A stretch of 64,000 bases of DNA from Mycobacterium sp. ITM-2016-00316 (lineage in GTDB: Bacteria; Actinomycetota; Actinomycetes; Mycobacteriales; Mycobacteriaceae): NCBI RefSeq assembly GCF_002968335.2, contig NZ_CP134398.1, forward strand, positions 4,898,001 through 4,962,000. Reading direction: 5' to 3'. Shown here piece by piece: positions 50,555-60,855 of the stretch. The first letter of the stretch is position 1; each line of letters starts with the position of its first letter. The translations under genes were made by a program, and so were the position numbers. The notes under the pieces were generated by a model, which was given only the letters and a program-made list of their open reading frames with translations, was not told the origin of the DNA and made no database searches.

Positions 50555-52159
50555 CAAGCCGAGGATCTGAACGCTCTCCTCACGCATCTGCACCTTGCGG
50601 ATCTTGCCGGTGACGGTCATCGGGAACTCGTCGACCAGGTGCACGTACCGTGGGATCTTGTAATGCGCCAACCGGCCCTGCGCGAATTCCCGGACCGCGT
50701 CGACGTTCAACGGGTCCGCGCCGGGTTTCATCTTGATCCAGACGCAGATCTCCTCGCCGTACTTCGCATCGGGCACCCCGATCACCTGGGCGTCCTCGAT
50801 CCCGGGATGGCTGTAGAGGAATTCCTCGACCTCGCGGGGATAGACGTTCTCACCGCCACGGATGACCATGTCCTTGATGCGCCCGACGATGGTGCAGTAG
50901 CCGTCCGCACGCATGACCGCCAGATCGCCGGTGTGCATCCAGCCGTCCTCGTCGATCGCTTCGGCGGTCTTGGCCTCGTCTTCCCAATAGCCGAGCATCA
51001 CCGAATAGCCTTTGGTGCAGAACTCGCCGGGCTGCCCGCGTTCCACGACCTCGCCGGTCTCGGGATCGATGATCTTCACCTCGACGTGCGGGTGCGCGCG
51101 GCCGATGGTCGCGGTGCGGCGTTCCAGATCGTCATCGTGCAGGGTCTGGCACGACACCGGCGAGGTCTCGGTCATGCCGTAGGCGATGGCCACCTCGGCC
51201 ATGTGCATATCGTTGATGCAGTGCTTCATCACCTCGATCGGGCACACGGCGCCGGCCATGACGCCAGTCCGCAGACTCGACAGGTCACGCTCGGGGAAAC
51301 TCGGGTGGTTCTGCATGGCGATGAACATCGTGGGCACCCCGTACACACCGGTACAGCGTTCGTTCTCAATGGTTTCCAGGGTGACGCCGGGTTCGAAGCC
51401 GGGCGCCGGGATCACCATGGTGACACCGTGGGTGGTGCAGCCGAGGTTGCCCATCACCATGCCGAAGCAGTGGTAGAACGGCACCGGAATGCACAGCCGA
51501 TCGCCGGGTTTGAGGTTGATGCCCTCGGTGACGAAGAAGCCATTGTTGAGGATGTTGCGGTGCGACAGTGTCGCACCCTTCGGGAAACCCGTTGTGCCCG
51601 AAGTGTACTGGATGTTGATCGGGTCGGTGTTGGCGAGCGTGGCCTGCCGGTCCCGCAGCACGCTCTCGGGGACCGCGGCGGCCCGCAGCGCCGCCCAGTC
51701 CTCGGTGCCCAGGAAGATCACCTCGGTCAGGGCCGGCGCCTCGGCGCGTACCTCACCGACCATCGTCACATAGTCCGACGTCTTGAATTCGGTGGCCGAG
51801 ATGAGCATCCGGACCCCGGATTGGTTGAGCACGTAGCCCAGCTCGTGGGTGCGGTAGGCCGGGTTGATGTTGACCAGGATGGCGCCGACCTTGGCCGTCG
51901 CATACTGCACGATGGTCCACTCGGCCCGGTTGGGCGACCAGATGCCCACCCGGTCGCCCTTGGCGATCCCGCGACCCAGCAATCCCCGTGCCACCACGTC
52001 GATCTCGTCGTTGAGTTCGCGGTAGGTCCAGCGCAGACCCTGCGCGACATCGACGAGCGCCTCCATGTCCGGGTGTTCGGCCGCGGTGCGCTCGAAGTTC
52101 GCACCGATGGTGTCTTCGATGATGGGCACGTCCGTCGGCCCGGCGTCATAACTTTTCAT
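50543..52159 (-). CDS. Fatty-acyl-CoA synthetase (FadD35-like)
   Basis: A 538-residue AMP-binding enzyme: fatty acid + ATP + CoA gives acyl-CoA. The ATP motif is [16 protein letters not shown], the adenylate motif YGMTETSP, the hinge [16 protein letters not shown] and the catalytic Lys near the end in VTGKIRK. Length and motifs fit the FadD35 group. ATG 52159 is chosen because it starts two bases after the stop of the upstream synthetase; a reading 22 codons longer would overlap that gene. Its 3' end overlaps the IclR gene by 12 bp. Confidence 0.88.
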   Translation of the reverse strand: MKSYDAGPTDVPIIEDTIGANFERTAAEHPDMEALVDVAQGLRWTYRELNDEIDVVARGLLGRGIAKGDRVGIWSPNRAEWTIVQYATAKVGAILVNINPAYRTHELGYVLNQSGVRMLISATEFKTSDYVTMVGEVRAEAPALTEVIFLGTEDWAALRAAAVPESVLRDRQATLANTDPINIQYTSGTTGFPKGATLSHRNILNNGFFVTEGINLKPGDRLCIPVPFYHCFGMVMGNLGCTTHGVTMVIPAPGFEPGVTLETIENERCTGVYGVPTMFIAMQNHPSFPERDLSSLRTGVMAGAVCPIEVMKHCINDMHMAEVAIAYGMTETSPVSCQTLHDDDLERRTATIGRAHPHVEVKIIDPETGEVVERGQPGEFCTKGYSVMLGYWEDEAKTAEAIDEDGWMHTGDLAVMRADGYCTIVGRIKDMVIRGGENVYPREVEEFLYSHPGIEDAQVIGVPDAKYGEEICVWIKMKPGADPLNVDAVREFAQGRLAHYKIPRYVHLVDEFPMTVTGKIRKVQMREESVQILGLSGQ

Positions 52160-52160
52160 C

Positions 52161-53846
52161 TCAGTCCACCAGATCCTCGTAGCGGTGCTCGGTGTCGATC
52201 GGGGTACCCGACCGGTGCGCTTCATCCTCGCGCGTGCGCAGCTCGACGCGCCGGATCTTGCCGGAAATGGTCTTGGGCAGCTCGAAGAACTCGACCCGGC
52301 GCACCTTCAGGTACGGGGCGAGGTGATCGCGGGCATGCTCCATGATGGCGCGGGCGGTACCGGAGTCGGCGTCCCAGCCGTCGGCAAGGGCGACATAGGC
52401 TTTCGGGATCGCCAGCCGGGTGTCGTGTGGTTGCGGGACGACGGCGGCCTCCACCACAGCGGGGTGCTCGATCAGCACGCTCTCCAGCTCGAACGGTGAG
52501 ACCTTGTAGTCGCTGGACTTGAAGACGTCGTCGGTGCGGCCGATGTAGGTGATGTACCCATCGCTGTCCCGGCTGGCGACATCACCGGTGTGGTAGTACC
52601 CGCCGTGCATCACGGCGTCGTTGCGTTTCGGGTCGCCGAGGTAGCCGGTCATCAGGTTCACCGGGCGGGTGCGCAGATCCAGGCAGATCTCACCCTCGTC
52701 GGCGAGTTCCCCGGTGAGCGGGTCGACGAGCACCACCGGAACACCGGGCATCGGGCGGCCCATCGAGCCGGCCTTGACCGTTTGGCCCGGTGTGTTGCCG
52801 ACCTGCAGGGTGGTTTCGGTCTGCCCGAAACCATCCCTGATGGTCAGCCCCCAGGCGCGTTCGACGGCGGTGATGACCTCGGGGTTGAGCGGCTCACCGG
52901 CGCCCAGGATCTCGCGCAGCCCTTCGGGTTTGGCGCCCAGGTCGGACTGGATGAGCATCCGCCACACCGTCGGCGGCGCGCAGAAGGTGTTGACCCCGGC
53001 GCGCCGGATCTGGTGCAGCAGGCTCGCGGCGTCGAAGCGGGCGTAGTTGTAGACGAAGATCGTGGCCTCGGCGATCCACGGGGCGAAGAAACAGCTCCAG
53101 GCGTGCTTGGCCCAGCCGGGCGAGCTGATGGCCAGGTGCACATCGCCGGGGGTGACCCCGATCCAGGCCATCGTGGACATGTGGCCGACCGGGTAGGACA
53201 CCTGGGAGTGCTCGACGAGTTTGGGCCGGCTGGTGGTGCCGGAGGTGAAGTACACCAGCAGCGGATCCTCGACGCTGGTGACGGTCTCGAAGCGCTGCGG
53301 AGTGACGTCGTAGGCGTCGGCGTAGCGGTGCCACCCGGCGTGATCCCCCACCGCGACGCGGACGTAGTCACCGGGCACCTCGTCGAACTTCGGCGCGTCG
53401 GCGGCGTTGGCGATGACGAACCCGGCCCCGCCGCGCTCGATGCGGTCGGCCAGGTCGGCGGGCCCCAGCGCACCGGTGGTCGGCATGACCACCGCGCCCA
53501 GTTTGGCCACCGCGAGCATGGCCTCCCACAGTTCGACCTGGTTGCCGAGCATCAGGATGACGCGGTCACCCTTGCCGACGCCCAGGCCCTTGAGCCAGGT
53601 GGCGACGCGATCGGACCGATCGGCCATCTCGGCGAAGCTCACCTTCGTCTCGGTGCCGTCCTCCTCGACGATCCACAGCGCAGTGCGGTCGTTACCCGCA
53701 GCGATGACGTCGAACCAGTCGATCGCCCAGTTGAAGTTCCCGGTGATGTCGGGCCACGCAAAAGTGCCGACCGCCTTGTCATAGTCGCTGATCACGGCGA
53801 CAAGGTGGTCGCGGGCGGCGCGATACAGATCGGTGTTGGTGCTCAT
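52161..53846 (-). CDS. Acyl-CoA synthetase, medium-chain (ACSM) type
   Basis: A 561-residue AMP-forming synthetase. [16 protein letters not shown] is the P-loop motif, GFGQTETTL the adenylate motif, [18 protein letters not shown] the hinge, and [12 protein letters not shown] carries the catalytic Lys. The WFDVIAAGN opening and the overall order match the benzoate/medium-chain group rather than long-chain FadDs. With amine oxidase and aldehyde dehydrogenase nearby, activation of phenylacetate-like acids is possible. It is co-transcribed with the following FadD35-like gene. Confidence 0.88.
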   Translation of the reverse strand: MSTNTDLYRAARDHLVAVISDYDKAVGTFAWPDITGNFNWAIDWFDVIAAGNDRTALWIVEEDGTETKVSFAEMADRSDRVATWLKGLGVGKGDRVILMLGNQVELWEAMLAVAKLGAVVMPTTGALGPADLADRIERGGAGFVIANAADAPKFDEVPGDYVRVAVGDHAGWHRYADAYDVTPQRFETVTSVEDPLLVYFTSGTTSRPKLVEHSQVSYPVGHMSTMAWIGVTPGDVHLAISSPGWAKHAWSCFFAPWIAEATIFVYNYARFDAASLLHQIRRAGVNTFCAPPTVWRMLIQSDLGAKPEGLREILGAGEPLNPEVITAVERAWGLTIRDGFGQTETTLQVGNTPGQTVKAGSMGRPMPGVPVVLVDPLTGELADEGEICLDLRTRPVNLMTGYLGDPKRNDAVMHGGYYHTGDVASRDSDGYITYIGRTDDVFKSSDYKVSPFELESVLIEHPAVVEAAVVPQPHDTRLAIPKAYVALADGWDADSGTARAIMEHARDHLAPYLKVRRVEFFELPKTISGKIRRVELRTREDEAHRSGTPIDTEHRYEDLVD

Positions 53847-53905
53847 GGAAGCTAGGATCTACGTCACACTCACCCGACCGCTACCCCCGAAAGAGGGGAA
53901 CACCC

Positions 53906-54718
53906 GTGACTCCCCTGCTGAGGCCCCGCGATACCGACGCGGTGCGCGCCGAGTTGCGCCGGGTGTCCGTCGAGGGCGGGGTCCCGGTGCTGTTCGGCGG
54001 CGAGGTGGCCGGCGATGCGCTGCTGCTCAGTGAGTTCGTCGGCACCCGGACCGGGCTGCTGCGCGGCCTGGTGGTGCGGTCGAGTTCCGGGCTCGGCGGG
54101 GCCAGCATGGTCGAGGGCCGGCCGCTGTCGGTGGCCGATTACCGCAGTGCCTCGACCATCACCCATGACTATGACGCCCCGGTGCTCTCGGAGGGCATCC
54201 GTTCGGTGCTGGCGGTGCCGGTGATCGTGGACGGCGTGCCGCGCGCCATGTTGTACGGCGCGTACCGGTCCGGGGCGCCGTTCGGGGGCCGGGCCGCCGA
54301 TCTGATGGTCGGCGCCGGCCGCCGACTGGCCGACGAGCTACGTATCCGCGACGAGGTGGACCGCCGGCTGCGGTTACGCGAGGCGCAGCAGACCGGCGCG
54401 GCCAACCCGGAGACCATCCGCGAGGTGTACGCCGGGTTGCGCAGTCTGGCCGGCCGCGCCGAAGGCGACACCGGCGCCGAGCTGCACCGGCTGGCCGACC
54501 TGTTGTCGGCGCCTTCCGAGGACGTGCATCTGACCCCGCGCGAGCTGGACGTGCTGGCCCAGATCGCGCTGGGCTGCACCAATGCCGAAGCCGCCGAACG
54601 GCTTTCGCTCAAGACCGAGACGGTGAAGAGCTATCTGCGCAGTGCCGCAGCGAAACTGGGCACCCGCACCCGGCATGAGTCGGTGTCCCGGGCTCGCCGG
54701 GCCCGGTTGATTCCCTAG
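53906..54718 (+). CDS. GAF-LuxR transcriptional regulator
   Basis: A 270-residue regulator. Residues about 20-150 look like a GAF-type sensor (LSVADYRSASTITHDYDAPVLSEGIRSVLAVPVIVDGVPRAMLYGAYR). Residues 205-268 are a LuxR DNA-binding domain: LTPRELDVLAQIALGCTNAEAAERLSLKTETVKSYLRSAAAKLGTRTR. Start GTG 53906, with GAGGGG seven bases before. It is divergent from the two acyl-CoA synthetase genes across 59 bp and is likely to control them. The signal may be an acyl compound. Confidence 0.87.
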   Translation: MTPLLRPRDTDAVRAELRRVSVEGGVPVLFGGEVAGDALLLSEFVGTRTGLLRGLVVRSSSGLGGASMVEGRPLSVADYRSASTITHDYDAPVLSEGIRSVLAVPVIVDGVPRAMLYGAYRSGAPFGGRAADLMVGAGRRLADELRIRDEVDRRLRLREAQQTGAANPETIREVYAGLRSLAGRAEGDTGAELHRLADLLSAPSEDVHLTPRELDVLAQIALGCTNAEAAERLSLKTETVKSYLRSAAAKLGTRTRHESVSRARRARLIP

Positions 54719-55500
54719 TACAACTCAGGTCGCCGGTCGGCGAACACATCGTTGTTCGCGCCGAGGGTCTTGCTGGGATCGATATCGACCTCCGCCGTCG
54801 CGACACCGTCGGCATCCGGCACAGCGACGATCCAGCCGTCGCGGTCTATGACGGCGGTGCCGCCGGTCCACTGCACGCCGCGCTCGGTGCCGTGCCGGTC
54901 GGCGATCGCGATCGGCAGCCGCGAGGCCCGCGCGGCGGCCATCGCCTGGATGGTCTCGGGTGCATGCTCGCCGGCCGGGCGCTCGGCCAGCGGCCAGTTC
55001 ACCGGCAGCGCCAGCACTTCCGCTCCCGCCAGCGCCAACCGCCGCGGCACCTCCGGGAATTCGATGTCATAACAGATGGCGACGCCGAGCCGGCCGATCG
55101 CAGTGTCCAGCACCATTCCCGCTTCCTCACCGAGGGCGAAGAACCGGTACTCCTCGTCCCACAGATGCGCCTTGCGGTAGCAGCCCAGCGTGCCGGTCCG
55201 GTCGAACACCAGCGCGGAGTTGAACAAGTGCTCCCCCACGCGTTCGCAGAACCCGATCACCGCCACCGCACCCTCGGGCACAGCATCGGCCAGCCCGGTC
55301 AGCCGCGGATCATCGACCGTCATCGACAGCGCGCGGGCCTCGTCGATATCGCTGAAGACGTACCCGCTGGTGGCCAGCTCCGGAAGGACGATCAGCCCTG
55401 GCTCGGACCGCTGCAGGGCAGCGTGGGCAGCAGCAAAGTTGCTTGCCTCGTCACCGAATTCGATCGGCAAGGCGACCGACGACACCCGCAGCAGGCTCAT
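54715..55500 (-). CDS. Carbon-nitrogen hydrolase (nitrilase superfamily)
   Basis: A 261-residue enzyme with the Glu-Lys-Cys triad: LPELATSG (E41), CYRKAHLWD (K110) and AICYDIEFPE (C143). The arrangement fits aliphatic amidases and omega-amidases rather than true nitrilases; the exact substrate is unknown. ATG 55500 gives the family length and overlaps the upstream ABC gene stop by 4 bp (ATGA). The last bases overlap the convergent regulator stop. Confidence 0.88.
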   Translation of the reverse strand: MSLLRVSSVALPIEFGDEASNFAAAHAALQRSEPGLIVLPELATSGYVFSDIDEARALSMTVDDPRLTGLADAVPEGAVAVIGFCERVGEHLFNSALVFDRTGTLGCYRKAHLWDEEYRFFALGEEAGMVLDTAIGRLGVAICYDIEFPEVPRRLALAGAEVLALPVNWPLAERPAGEHAPETIQAMAAARASRLPIAIADRHGTERGVQWTGGTAVIDRDGWIVAVPDADGVATAEVDIDPSKTLGANNDVFADRRPELY

Positions 55501-57317
55501 GCCAACGACTCCACCCACGCGCGGTGCAGCGCGGCGAATCGGCCGTCGCCGCCGATCAACTCGGCCGGCGGGCCGTCCTCGACCACCTCGCCGTGTTCGA
55601 GCACCAGCACCCGGTCGGCGATCTGCACCGTGGACAACCGGTGCGCGATCACCACCGCGGTGCGGTCGGCCAGCACCGTGGCCAGGGCCTGCTGCACCAT
55701 CCGTTCGCTCGGGATGTCCAACGACGAGGTGGCCTCGTCGAGGATCAGCACCGCCGGGTCCGCCAGGAACGCGCGGGCGAACGCGATGAGCTGGCGCTGC
55801 CCGGCCGAGAGCCGGCCGCCGCGCTTGGCGACATCGGTCAGATACCCCTCGGGCAGCGCGTCGATGAACCGGTCTGCACCCACCGCGATGGCCGCCTCGC
55901 GGACCTCGGCGTCGGTGGCCGACGGCCGGCCGAACCGGATGTTGTCGGCGACAGTGCCCTCGAACATGAAGTTCTCCTGGGTCACCATCACCACATGCGA
56001 ACGCAGATCGGCCTGGGCGATATCACGCAGGTCGGTGCCATCCAGCGTCACCGATCCGCTGACCGGGTCATAGAAGCGGGCCAGCAGTTTGGCGATGGTG
56101 GTCTTGCCCGCGCCGGTGGTCCCGACCAGCGCGACGGTCTGCCCGGCCGGGATGTCCAGCTTGAGCGACGGCAGCACCGGGCGGTCTCGAACATAGGAGA
56201 AGTGCACATCGTCGAAGGTGATGTGGCCCTTCACGTCCTTCAACCGCACCGGATGCGCCGGGTCCTCGATATCGGGATCCTCGTCGAGCACGCCGGCGAT
56301 CTTCTCCAGCGCCGCCGATGCGGACTGGAAGGTGTTGAAGAACTGCGAGATCTCCTGCATGGGTTCGAAGAAGATGCGCAGGTACAGCAGGAAGGCGGTC
56401 AGGGTGCCCAGCGTCATCTGGTCTTCCAGCACCAGATATCCGCCGTAGAGCAACACCGCGCCGGTGGCGAGGTTGCCGGTCAGCCGCACCGCGGGCATGA
56501 AGACCGCCAACAGTTTGAATGCTCGCTCGTTGATCGACTTGTACTGGTCGGCAACGTCTTCGAAGATCTCCTGGTTGCGCGGTTCCCGGTTGTAGGCCTG
56601 CACCGCCTTGATGCCGGTCATGGTCTCGACGAACTGCACGATGACCAGCGCGGCGGCCTCGCGCACCTTGAGGTAGGTGCGCGAGGACTCGCTGCGGAAC
56701 CACATCGTCAGACCCACCAGGATCGGGAACGCGCACAGGCAGGCCAGGCCGAGCCGCCAGTCCAGCACGAGCAGCAACACGGCGGTGCCGAACATGGTCA
56801 GCACCGCGGTGATCAGACCGTCGAATCCGGTGGCCAGCATGTCCTGGATGGCGTCGACGTCGTTGGTCGATCGCGCCACCACCCGCCCCGAGGTGTAGCG
56901 GTCGTGGAACGCCACGTCGAGGCGCTGGAAATGCCGGAAAAGCCTGCGGCGCAGCTCGATCAGGATTTCCTGGCCGATCCGGCCGGACCGGCGCAGGAAG
57001 TACATCCGGCTGGTGGCCTGCAGCGCCACCACACCGCACAGGGCGCCCAGGATCAGGAACAGTTCGTGCGCGGTGCCGCCGGCGGCGATCGGCGGGATGC
57101 CGTGGTCGATACCGCGCTGCACCAGCAGCGGCACCGACAGCCGGGCCGCGTTCTCCAGCACGACGACCACGGCGAGCACCGCCACCACCGACTTGTAGGG
57201 CCGCAGGAGCGATCCCAGCAGCGAGCGCGCCTCCCGGCGCCGGCAGATCGTCTCGTCGATGGGCAGGTTCTCGTCATCGGCGGAGACGGCCTTGCCCCGC
57301 CAGTCGGTGGTGCTCAC
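55497..57317 (-). CDS. ABC exporter half (catalytic site normal)
   Basis: A 606-residue ABC transporter: six membrane helices (about 40-330) and an ATPase domain (360-600) with Walker A VGTTGAGKTTIAK, Q-loop VTQENFMFE, signature LSAGQRQL, and Walker B VLILDEATSS with the catalytic Glu. It pairs with the 57314 gene as a heterodimer similar to the M. tuberculosis Rv1273c-Rv1272c system. The 4-bp overlap between the two genes supports equal synthesis. The substrate is probably a lipid or drug; no specificity is visible. Confidence 0.9.
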   Translation of the reverse strand: MSTTDWRGKAVSADDENLPIDETICRRREARSLLGSLLRPYKSVVAVLAVVVVLENAARLSVPLLVQRGIDHGIPPIAAGGTAHELFLILGALCGVVALQATSRMYFLRRSGRIGQEILIELRRRLFRHFQRLDVAFHDRYTSGRVVARSTNDVDAIQDMLATGFDGLITAVLTMFGTAVLLLVLDWRLGLACLCAFPILVGLTMWFRSESSRTYLKVREAAALVIVQFVETMTGIKAVQAYNREPRNQEIFEDVADQYKSINERAFKLLAVFMPAVRLTGNLATGAVLLYGGYLVLEDQMTLGTLTAFLLYLRIFFEPMQEISQFFNTFQSASAALEKIAGVLDEDPDIEDPAHPVRLKDVKGHITFDDVHFSYVRDRPVLPSLKLDIPAGQTVALVGTTGAGKTTIAKLLARFYDPVSGSVTLDGTDLRDIAQADLRSHVVMVTQENFMFEGTVADNIRFGRPSATDAEVREAAIAVGADRFIDALPEGYLTDVAKRGGRLSAGQRQLIAFARAFLADPAVLILDEATSSLDIPSERMVQQALATVLADRTAVVIAHRLSTVQIADRVLVLEHGEVVEDGPPAELIGGDGRFAALHRAWVESLA

Positions 57318-59101
57318 TGGTCTACCCCGGCCAGTTCCTCATCGGCGGCCAGCAGATACCGGTACTCCGGCGCGTCGGCCAGCAGCTCGGCGTGCGTCCC
57401 CACCCGGGTGACGGTGCCGCCCTCCAGCAGGGCAACCCGGTCGGCGAGCAGCACCGTGGAGGCCCGGTGTGCCACCACGATGCCGGTGACATCACGCAGC
57501 ACCCGGCCCAGCGCCTCGGTGACCTCGGCCTCGGTGTGCACGTCCAGCGCCGACAGGGTGTCGTCGAGCACCAGGATGCGCGGGTCGGCGATGATGGCGC
57601 GGGCCAGCGAAAGGCGTTGCCGCTGACCACCGGACAGGCTCATGCCCTGCTCACCGATGCGGGTGTCCAGACCGAACGGCAGGTCGTAGACGAACCCGGC
57701 GGCCGCCACGTCGATGGCCTCGGCCAACCGCTCCTCGGTCGCGTCCGGGCTACCGAGGCGAAGGTTCTCGGCCACCGACATGGAGAACAGCGTCGGGTCC
57801 TCGAAGGCGGTCGCCACGGTGTGGCGCAGCGCAGGCAGCGACAGCTCACGGATATCGGTGCCGTCGACCAGGATCGCGCCCTCGCTGACATCGTGCAGCC
57901 GGGACAGCAACGCGGCCAGCACGGATTTCCCGGATCCCGTGGCACCGACCAGGGCGACGGTCTCCCCGGACTCCACCGCGAGGTTCACGTGCCGCAGCGC
58001 CCAGTGCTCGCTGTCCGGAAAGCGGAACCCGACGTCGACAAGTTCCAGCCGGCCGCCGCGCGGCGCCTCAGCGCGCGGTCCGTCGCTGATCGTGCGGGGC
58101 TCGTCGAAGATCTCGGCGACCCGGTTGGCCGCCGTCATCGATTCCTGGGTCATCGACAGCAGGAAGCCCAGCGAGGCGATCGGCCACACCAGGGACAGCA
58201 TCATGGTGATGAACGCGACCAGCGTGCCCATGGTGACCAGGCCGTGGCCCGCGGCGTACGCACCGAACCCGAGCACGATGATCAGCGTGATGTTCGGGAT
58301 GACCTCCAGCAGCGTCCAGAACTTGGCGGACACCCCGACCTTGCGCACCTCGGTGTCGAACAGACCGGTGGCCCGCTCGTCGAAGCCGCGGTAGGCGTGC
58401 TCCTCACGGCCGAAGGACTTGATCACCCGCAGCCCGAGCGCGGATTCCTCGACGTGGGTGGCGACATTGCCCGCCTGATCCTGAGACTGCCGGGACAACA
58501 GGGTGAACTGCCGCTGGAAGTGCAGGATCGTCAGCGTGATCGGCACGATGGCCACCACCACGACGACACCCAGCGGCCAGTACATCGCCAGCAGGATGGT
58601 CGTCACCACGATGATCTGGACGACGTTGAGCATCAGGAACAGCAGCCCGAAGGACAGGAACTGCCGGATGGCGCTCAGATCGTTCATCACCCGCGACAGC
58701 AGCTGACCCGACTGCCAGTTGCCGTGGAACGACATCGGCAGGATCTGCAGCCGGGCGTAGAGGTCCTTACGGATATCGGCCTCGACGCCCATGGTCGCGC
58801 GGGCCACCAGCCAGCGCCGGATGAACCACAGCACCGCCTCCATGACCAGCAGGGCGGTGGCCGCCAGCCCCAGCGTCCACAGGCCCGCGGAATCCTTCTC
58901 GCGCACCGGGCCGTCGATGACGGCCTTGGTGAGCAGGGGCACCGACACCGTGGCGGCCAGGCTGACGAACGCCGCCACCACCATCGCGATCCAGCGGACC
59001 CGGTAGGGCTTCAGGTACGGCAGCAGCCGCAGGATGTCCGAGGACGACCTGATGCGCCGCGGTGGCGGCGCGATCGCCGGCACCGATTGCAGTCCTGACA
59101 C
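57314..59101 (-). CDS. ABC exporter half (Walker B Glu replaced by Asp)
   Basis: A 595-residue ABC transporter. Walker A is LVGATGSGKS, signature MSLSGGQRQ, but the Walker B end is VLDDTLSALD, Asp where Glu is usual. This is the classic asymmetric partner of heterodimeric exporters (TM287/288, BmrCD), one ATP site being non-catalytic. GTG 59101 is chosen because of AGGAGGT eight bases before; a longer reading to 59128 would include the site itself. It precedes the catalytic half in the operon. Confidence 0.9.
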   Translation of the reverse strand: MSGLQSVPAIAPPPRRIRSSSDILRLLPYLKPYRVRWIAMVVAAFVSLAATVSVPLLTKAVIDGPVREKDSAGLWTLGLAATALLVMEAVLWFIRRWLVARATMGVEADIRKDLYARLQILPMSFHGNWQSGQLLSRVMNDLSAIRQFLSFGLLFLMLNVVQIIVVTTILLAMYWPLGVVVVVAIVPITLTILHFQRQFTLLSRQSQDQAGNVATHVEESALGLRVIKSFGREEHAYRGFDERATGLFDTEVRKVGVSAKFWTLLEVIPNITLIIVLGFGAYAAGHGLVTMGTLVAFITMMLSLVWPIASLGFLLSMTQESMTAANRVAEIFDEPRTISDGPRAEAPRGGRLELVDVGFRFPDSEHWALRHVNLAVESGETVALVGATGSGKSVLAALLSRLHDVSEGAILVDGTDIRELSLPALRHTVATAFEDPTLFSMSVAENLRLGSPDATEERLAEAIDVAAAGFVYDLPFGLDTRIGEQGMSLSGGQRQRLSLARAIIADPRILVLDDTLSALDVHTEAEVTEALGRVLRDVTGIVVAHRASTVLLADRVALLEGGTVTRVGTHAELLADAPEYRYLLAADEELAGVDQ

Positions 59102-59220
59102 GCGCAACCACCTCCTCCCCCTACCCATACTGAGTTCTACGCCATGAATCCGACAACCGGATTAACCGCCGTCAGGCCACCGTAAAACCTCAACAATGGA
59201 TGAGGTCAAACCCATACCGG

Positions 59221-60036
59221 TCAGGGCCGGCGGTGGGTTTTCGCCAGTTCGGTCTCGGCCTCCTCCAATGCTGTCCGCGCGGCCCGCAGCCTGGCCAGCA
59301 GGTCGTCGGTCTCGTGTTCCTTGCGATCCGCCGAGCGCGCCTCCTCCATCGAATTCAGCACGATGCCGATGAAGAGGTTGAAAATGAGGAAACTCGCCAG
59401 CACCGCATAGGAGACGAAGAACACCACCGTCCACGGTGAGATCTCCAGGCCCATCGCGATGTTGTCCGGCAGGTTCTCCAGGGTGAGCATCAGGAACATC
59501 GTCAGCATCGCGACGCCGATGTTCCCGTAGTTGTCGGGATCGTGCCCACTGAACAGCACCCAGCCGATCATCCCGTAGATGTAGATCAGCAGCACCGTGC
59601 CGGCGGCCAGCGAGGCGACACCGGGCACACTGCGGCCCACGGCGGCGACGATGACCCGCAGGTCGGGCAGGAACCGCACGATGCGCACGATGCGCAGCAG
59701 CCGGATCAGCCGCAGCAGCATCGCGTTCTCCCGCAACCACGGCAGCAGCGACGCGACCACGACGAGGAAGTCGAAGATGTTCCAGCCGTCCTTGACGAAC
59801 TCCCGCGGATTCCAGCCGCAGGCGGTGATCCGGATCAGCAGTTCGACGACGTAGATGCCGAGGATGGCGTTGTTGAGCGTGCCGAACAGTCCACGGTGCG
59901 CGTCGGCAAGGGGCTGGAAGGTCTCCACACCCAGGACCACCGCGTTGACGAGGATCACCGACATCATCACGACGTCGAACACGGGGTCGGCGACCAGCGC
60001 CTTGGCCCGCGCCACCAGGGACGGAGTCGAATTCAC
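59221..60036 (-). CDS. Voltage-gated-type ion channel (bacterial sodium-channel fold)
   Basis: A 271-residue channel subunit with six helices. The voltage sensor S4 reads LRLIRLLRIVRIVRFLPDLR, with Arg every third residue. The pore helix and filter are MFLMLTLENLPDNIAMGL, keeping the Glu of bacterial sodium channels but otherwise divergent (LENLPD instead of LESWS). A C-terminal coiled coil (DDLLARLRAARTALEEAETELAK) should hold the tetramer. The GTG start at 60036 has no ribosome site, so a leaderless transcript is possible. Ion selectivity cannot be told from sequence. Confidence 0.85.
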   Translation of the reverse strand: MNSTPSLVARAKALVADPVFDVVMMSVILVNAVVLGVETFQPLADAHRGLFGTLNNAILGIYVVELLIRITACGWNPREFVKDGWNIFDFLVVVASLLPWLRENAMLLRLIRLLRIVRIVRFLPDLRVIVAAVGRSVPGVASLAAGTVLLIYIYGMIGWVLFSGHDPDNYGNIGVAMLTMFLMLTLENLPDNIAMGLEISPWTVVFFVSYAVLASFLIFNLFIGIVLNSMEEARSADRKEHETDDLLARLRAARTALEEAETELAKTHRRP

Positions 60037-60137
60037 GGTAAGTACATAGCACGGTTTGGCACCCCGCCCGGAAAGGACGCAGCGCCGACCGACCAGCATC
60101 CCCCAGCCGCTGACAGCTTTCAGGCAGTATTGGCGCC

Positions 60138-60841
60138 ATGGAAAGTGGTACCCCGGCGTCACCTCGGGTTCTCGTCGTCGACGACGACCCCGATGTACTC
60201 GCCTCGCTGGAACGTGGCCTGCGGCTGTCCGGGTTCGAGGTGTCCACCGCCGTCGACGGCGCCGAGGCCCTGCGCAGCGCCACCGAGACCCGCCCGGACG
60301 CGATCGTGCTGGACATCAACATGCCGGTACTCGACGGTGTCAGCGTGGTCACCGCGCTGCGCGCCATGGACAACGACGTACCGGTCTGCGTGCTGTCGGC
60401 CCGCACCAGCGTCGACGACCGGGTTGCCGGTCTTGAGGCCGGCGCCGACGACTATCTGGTGAAGCCGTTCGTGCTGCAGGAGCTGGTGGCGCGGGTCAAG
60501 GCGCTGCTGCGCCGCCGTGGGTCCACCGCGACGTTCTCCTCGGAGACCATCTCGGTGGGGCCACTGAGGTCGACATCCCCGGCCGCCGTGCCCGGGTCAA
60601 CGGCACCGATGTCGACCTGACCAAACGCGAATTCGACCTGCTGGCCGTGCTGGCCGAGCACAAGACCGCCGTGCTGTCCCGCGCCCAGCTGCTCGAGCTG
60701 GTGTGGGGCTACGACTTCGCCGCCGACACCAACGTGGTCGATGTGTTCATCGGCTACCTGCGCCGCAAGCTCGAGGCGGGCGGCGCGCCCCGGCTGCTGC
60801 ACACCGTGCGCGGTGTCGGCTTCGTGCTCCGGACCCAGTAG
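60138..60841 (+). pseudogene. prrA: Response regulator PrrA, interrupted by a one-base deletion
   Basis: The gene matches PrrA of M. tuberculosis almost residue for residue. The receiver domain ([19 protein letters not shown]59 in [12 protein letters not shown]) is intact. After VGPL the frame shifts: the genome has CACTGAGGTC where CACTGGAGGTC is expected (a G is missing beside 60566), giving a premature stop at 60618-60620. The rest ([20 protein letters not shown] and the DNA-binding part ending [10 protein letters not shown]) continues in the next frame to 60841. The full protein would be about 234 residues. As PrrA is conserved in all mycobacteria and followed by an intact prrB, a sequencing error is the most likely cause. 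Confidence 0.88.
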
Positions 60842-60855
60842 TTCAGACTGACCCG

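Noticed and set aside
55443..57626. 727-codon plus-strand frame opposite the ABC exporters
   Set aside because: Low-complexity His/Gln/Arg-rich translation antisense to two intact ABC genes.
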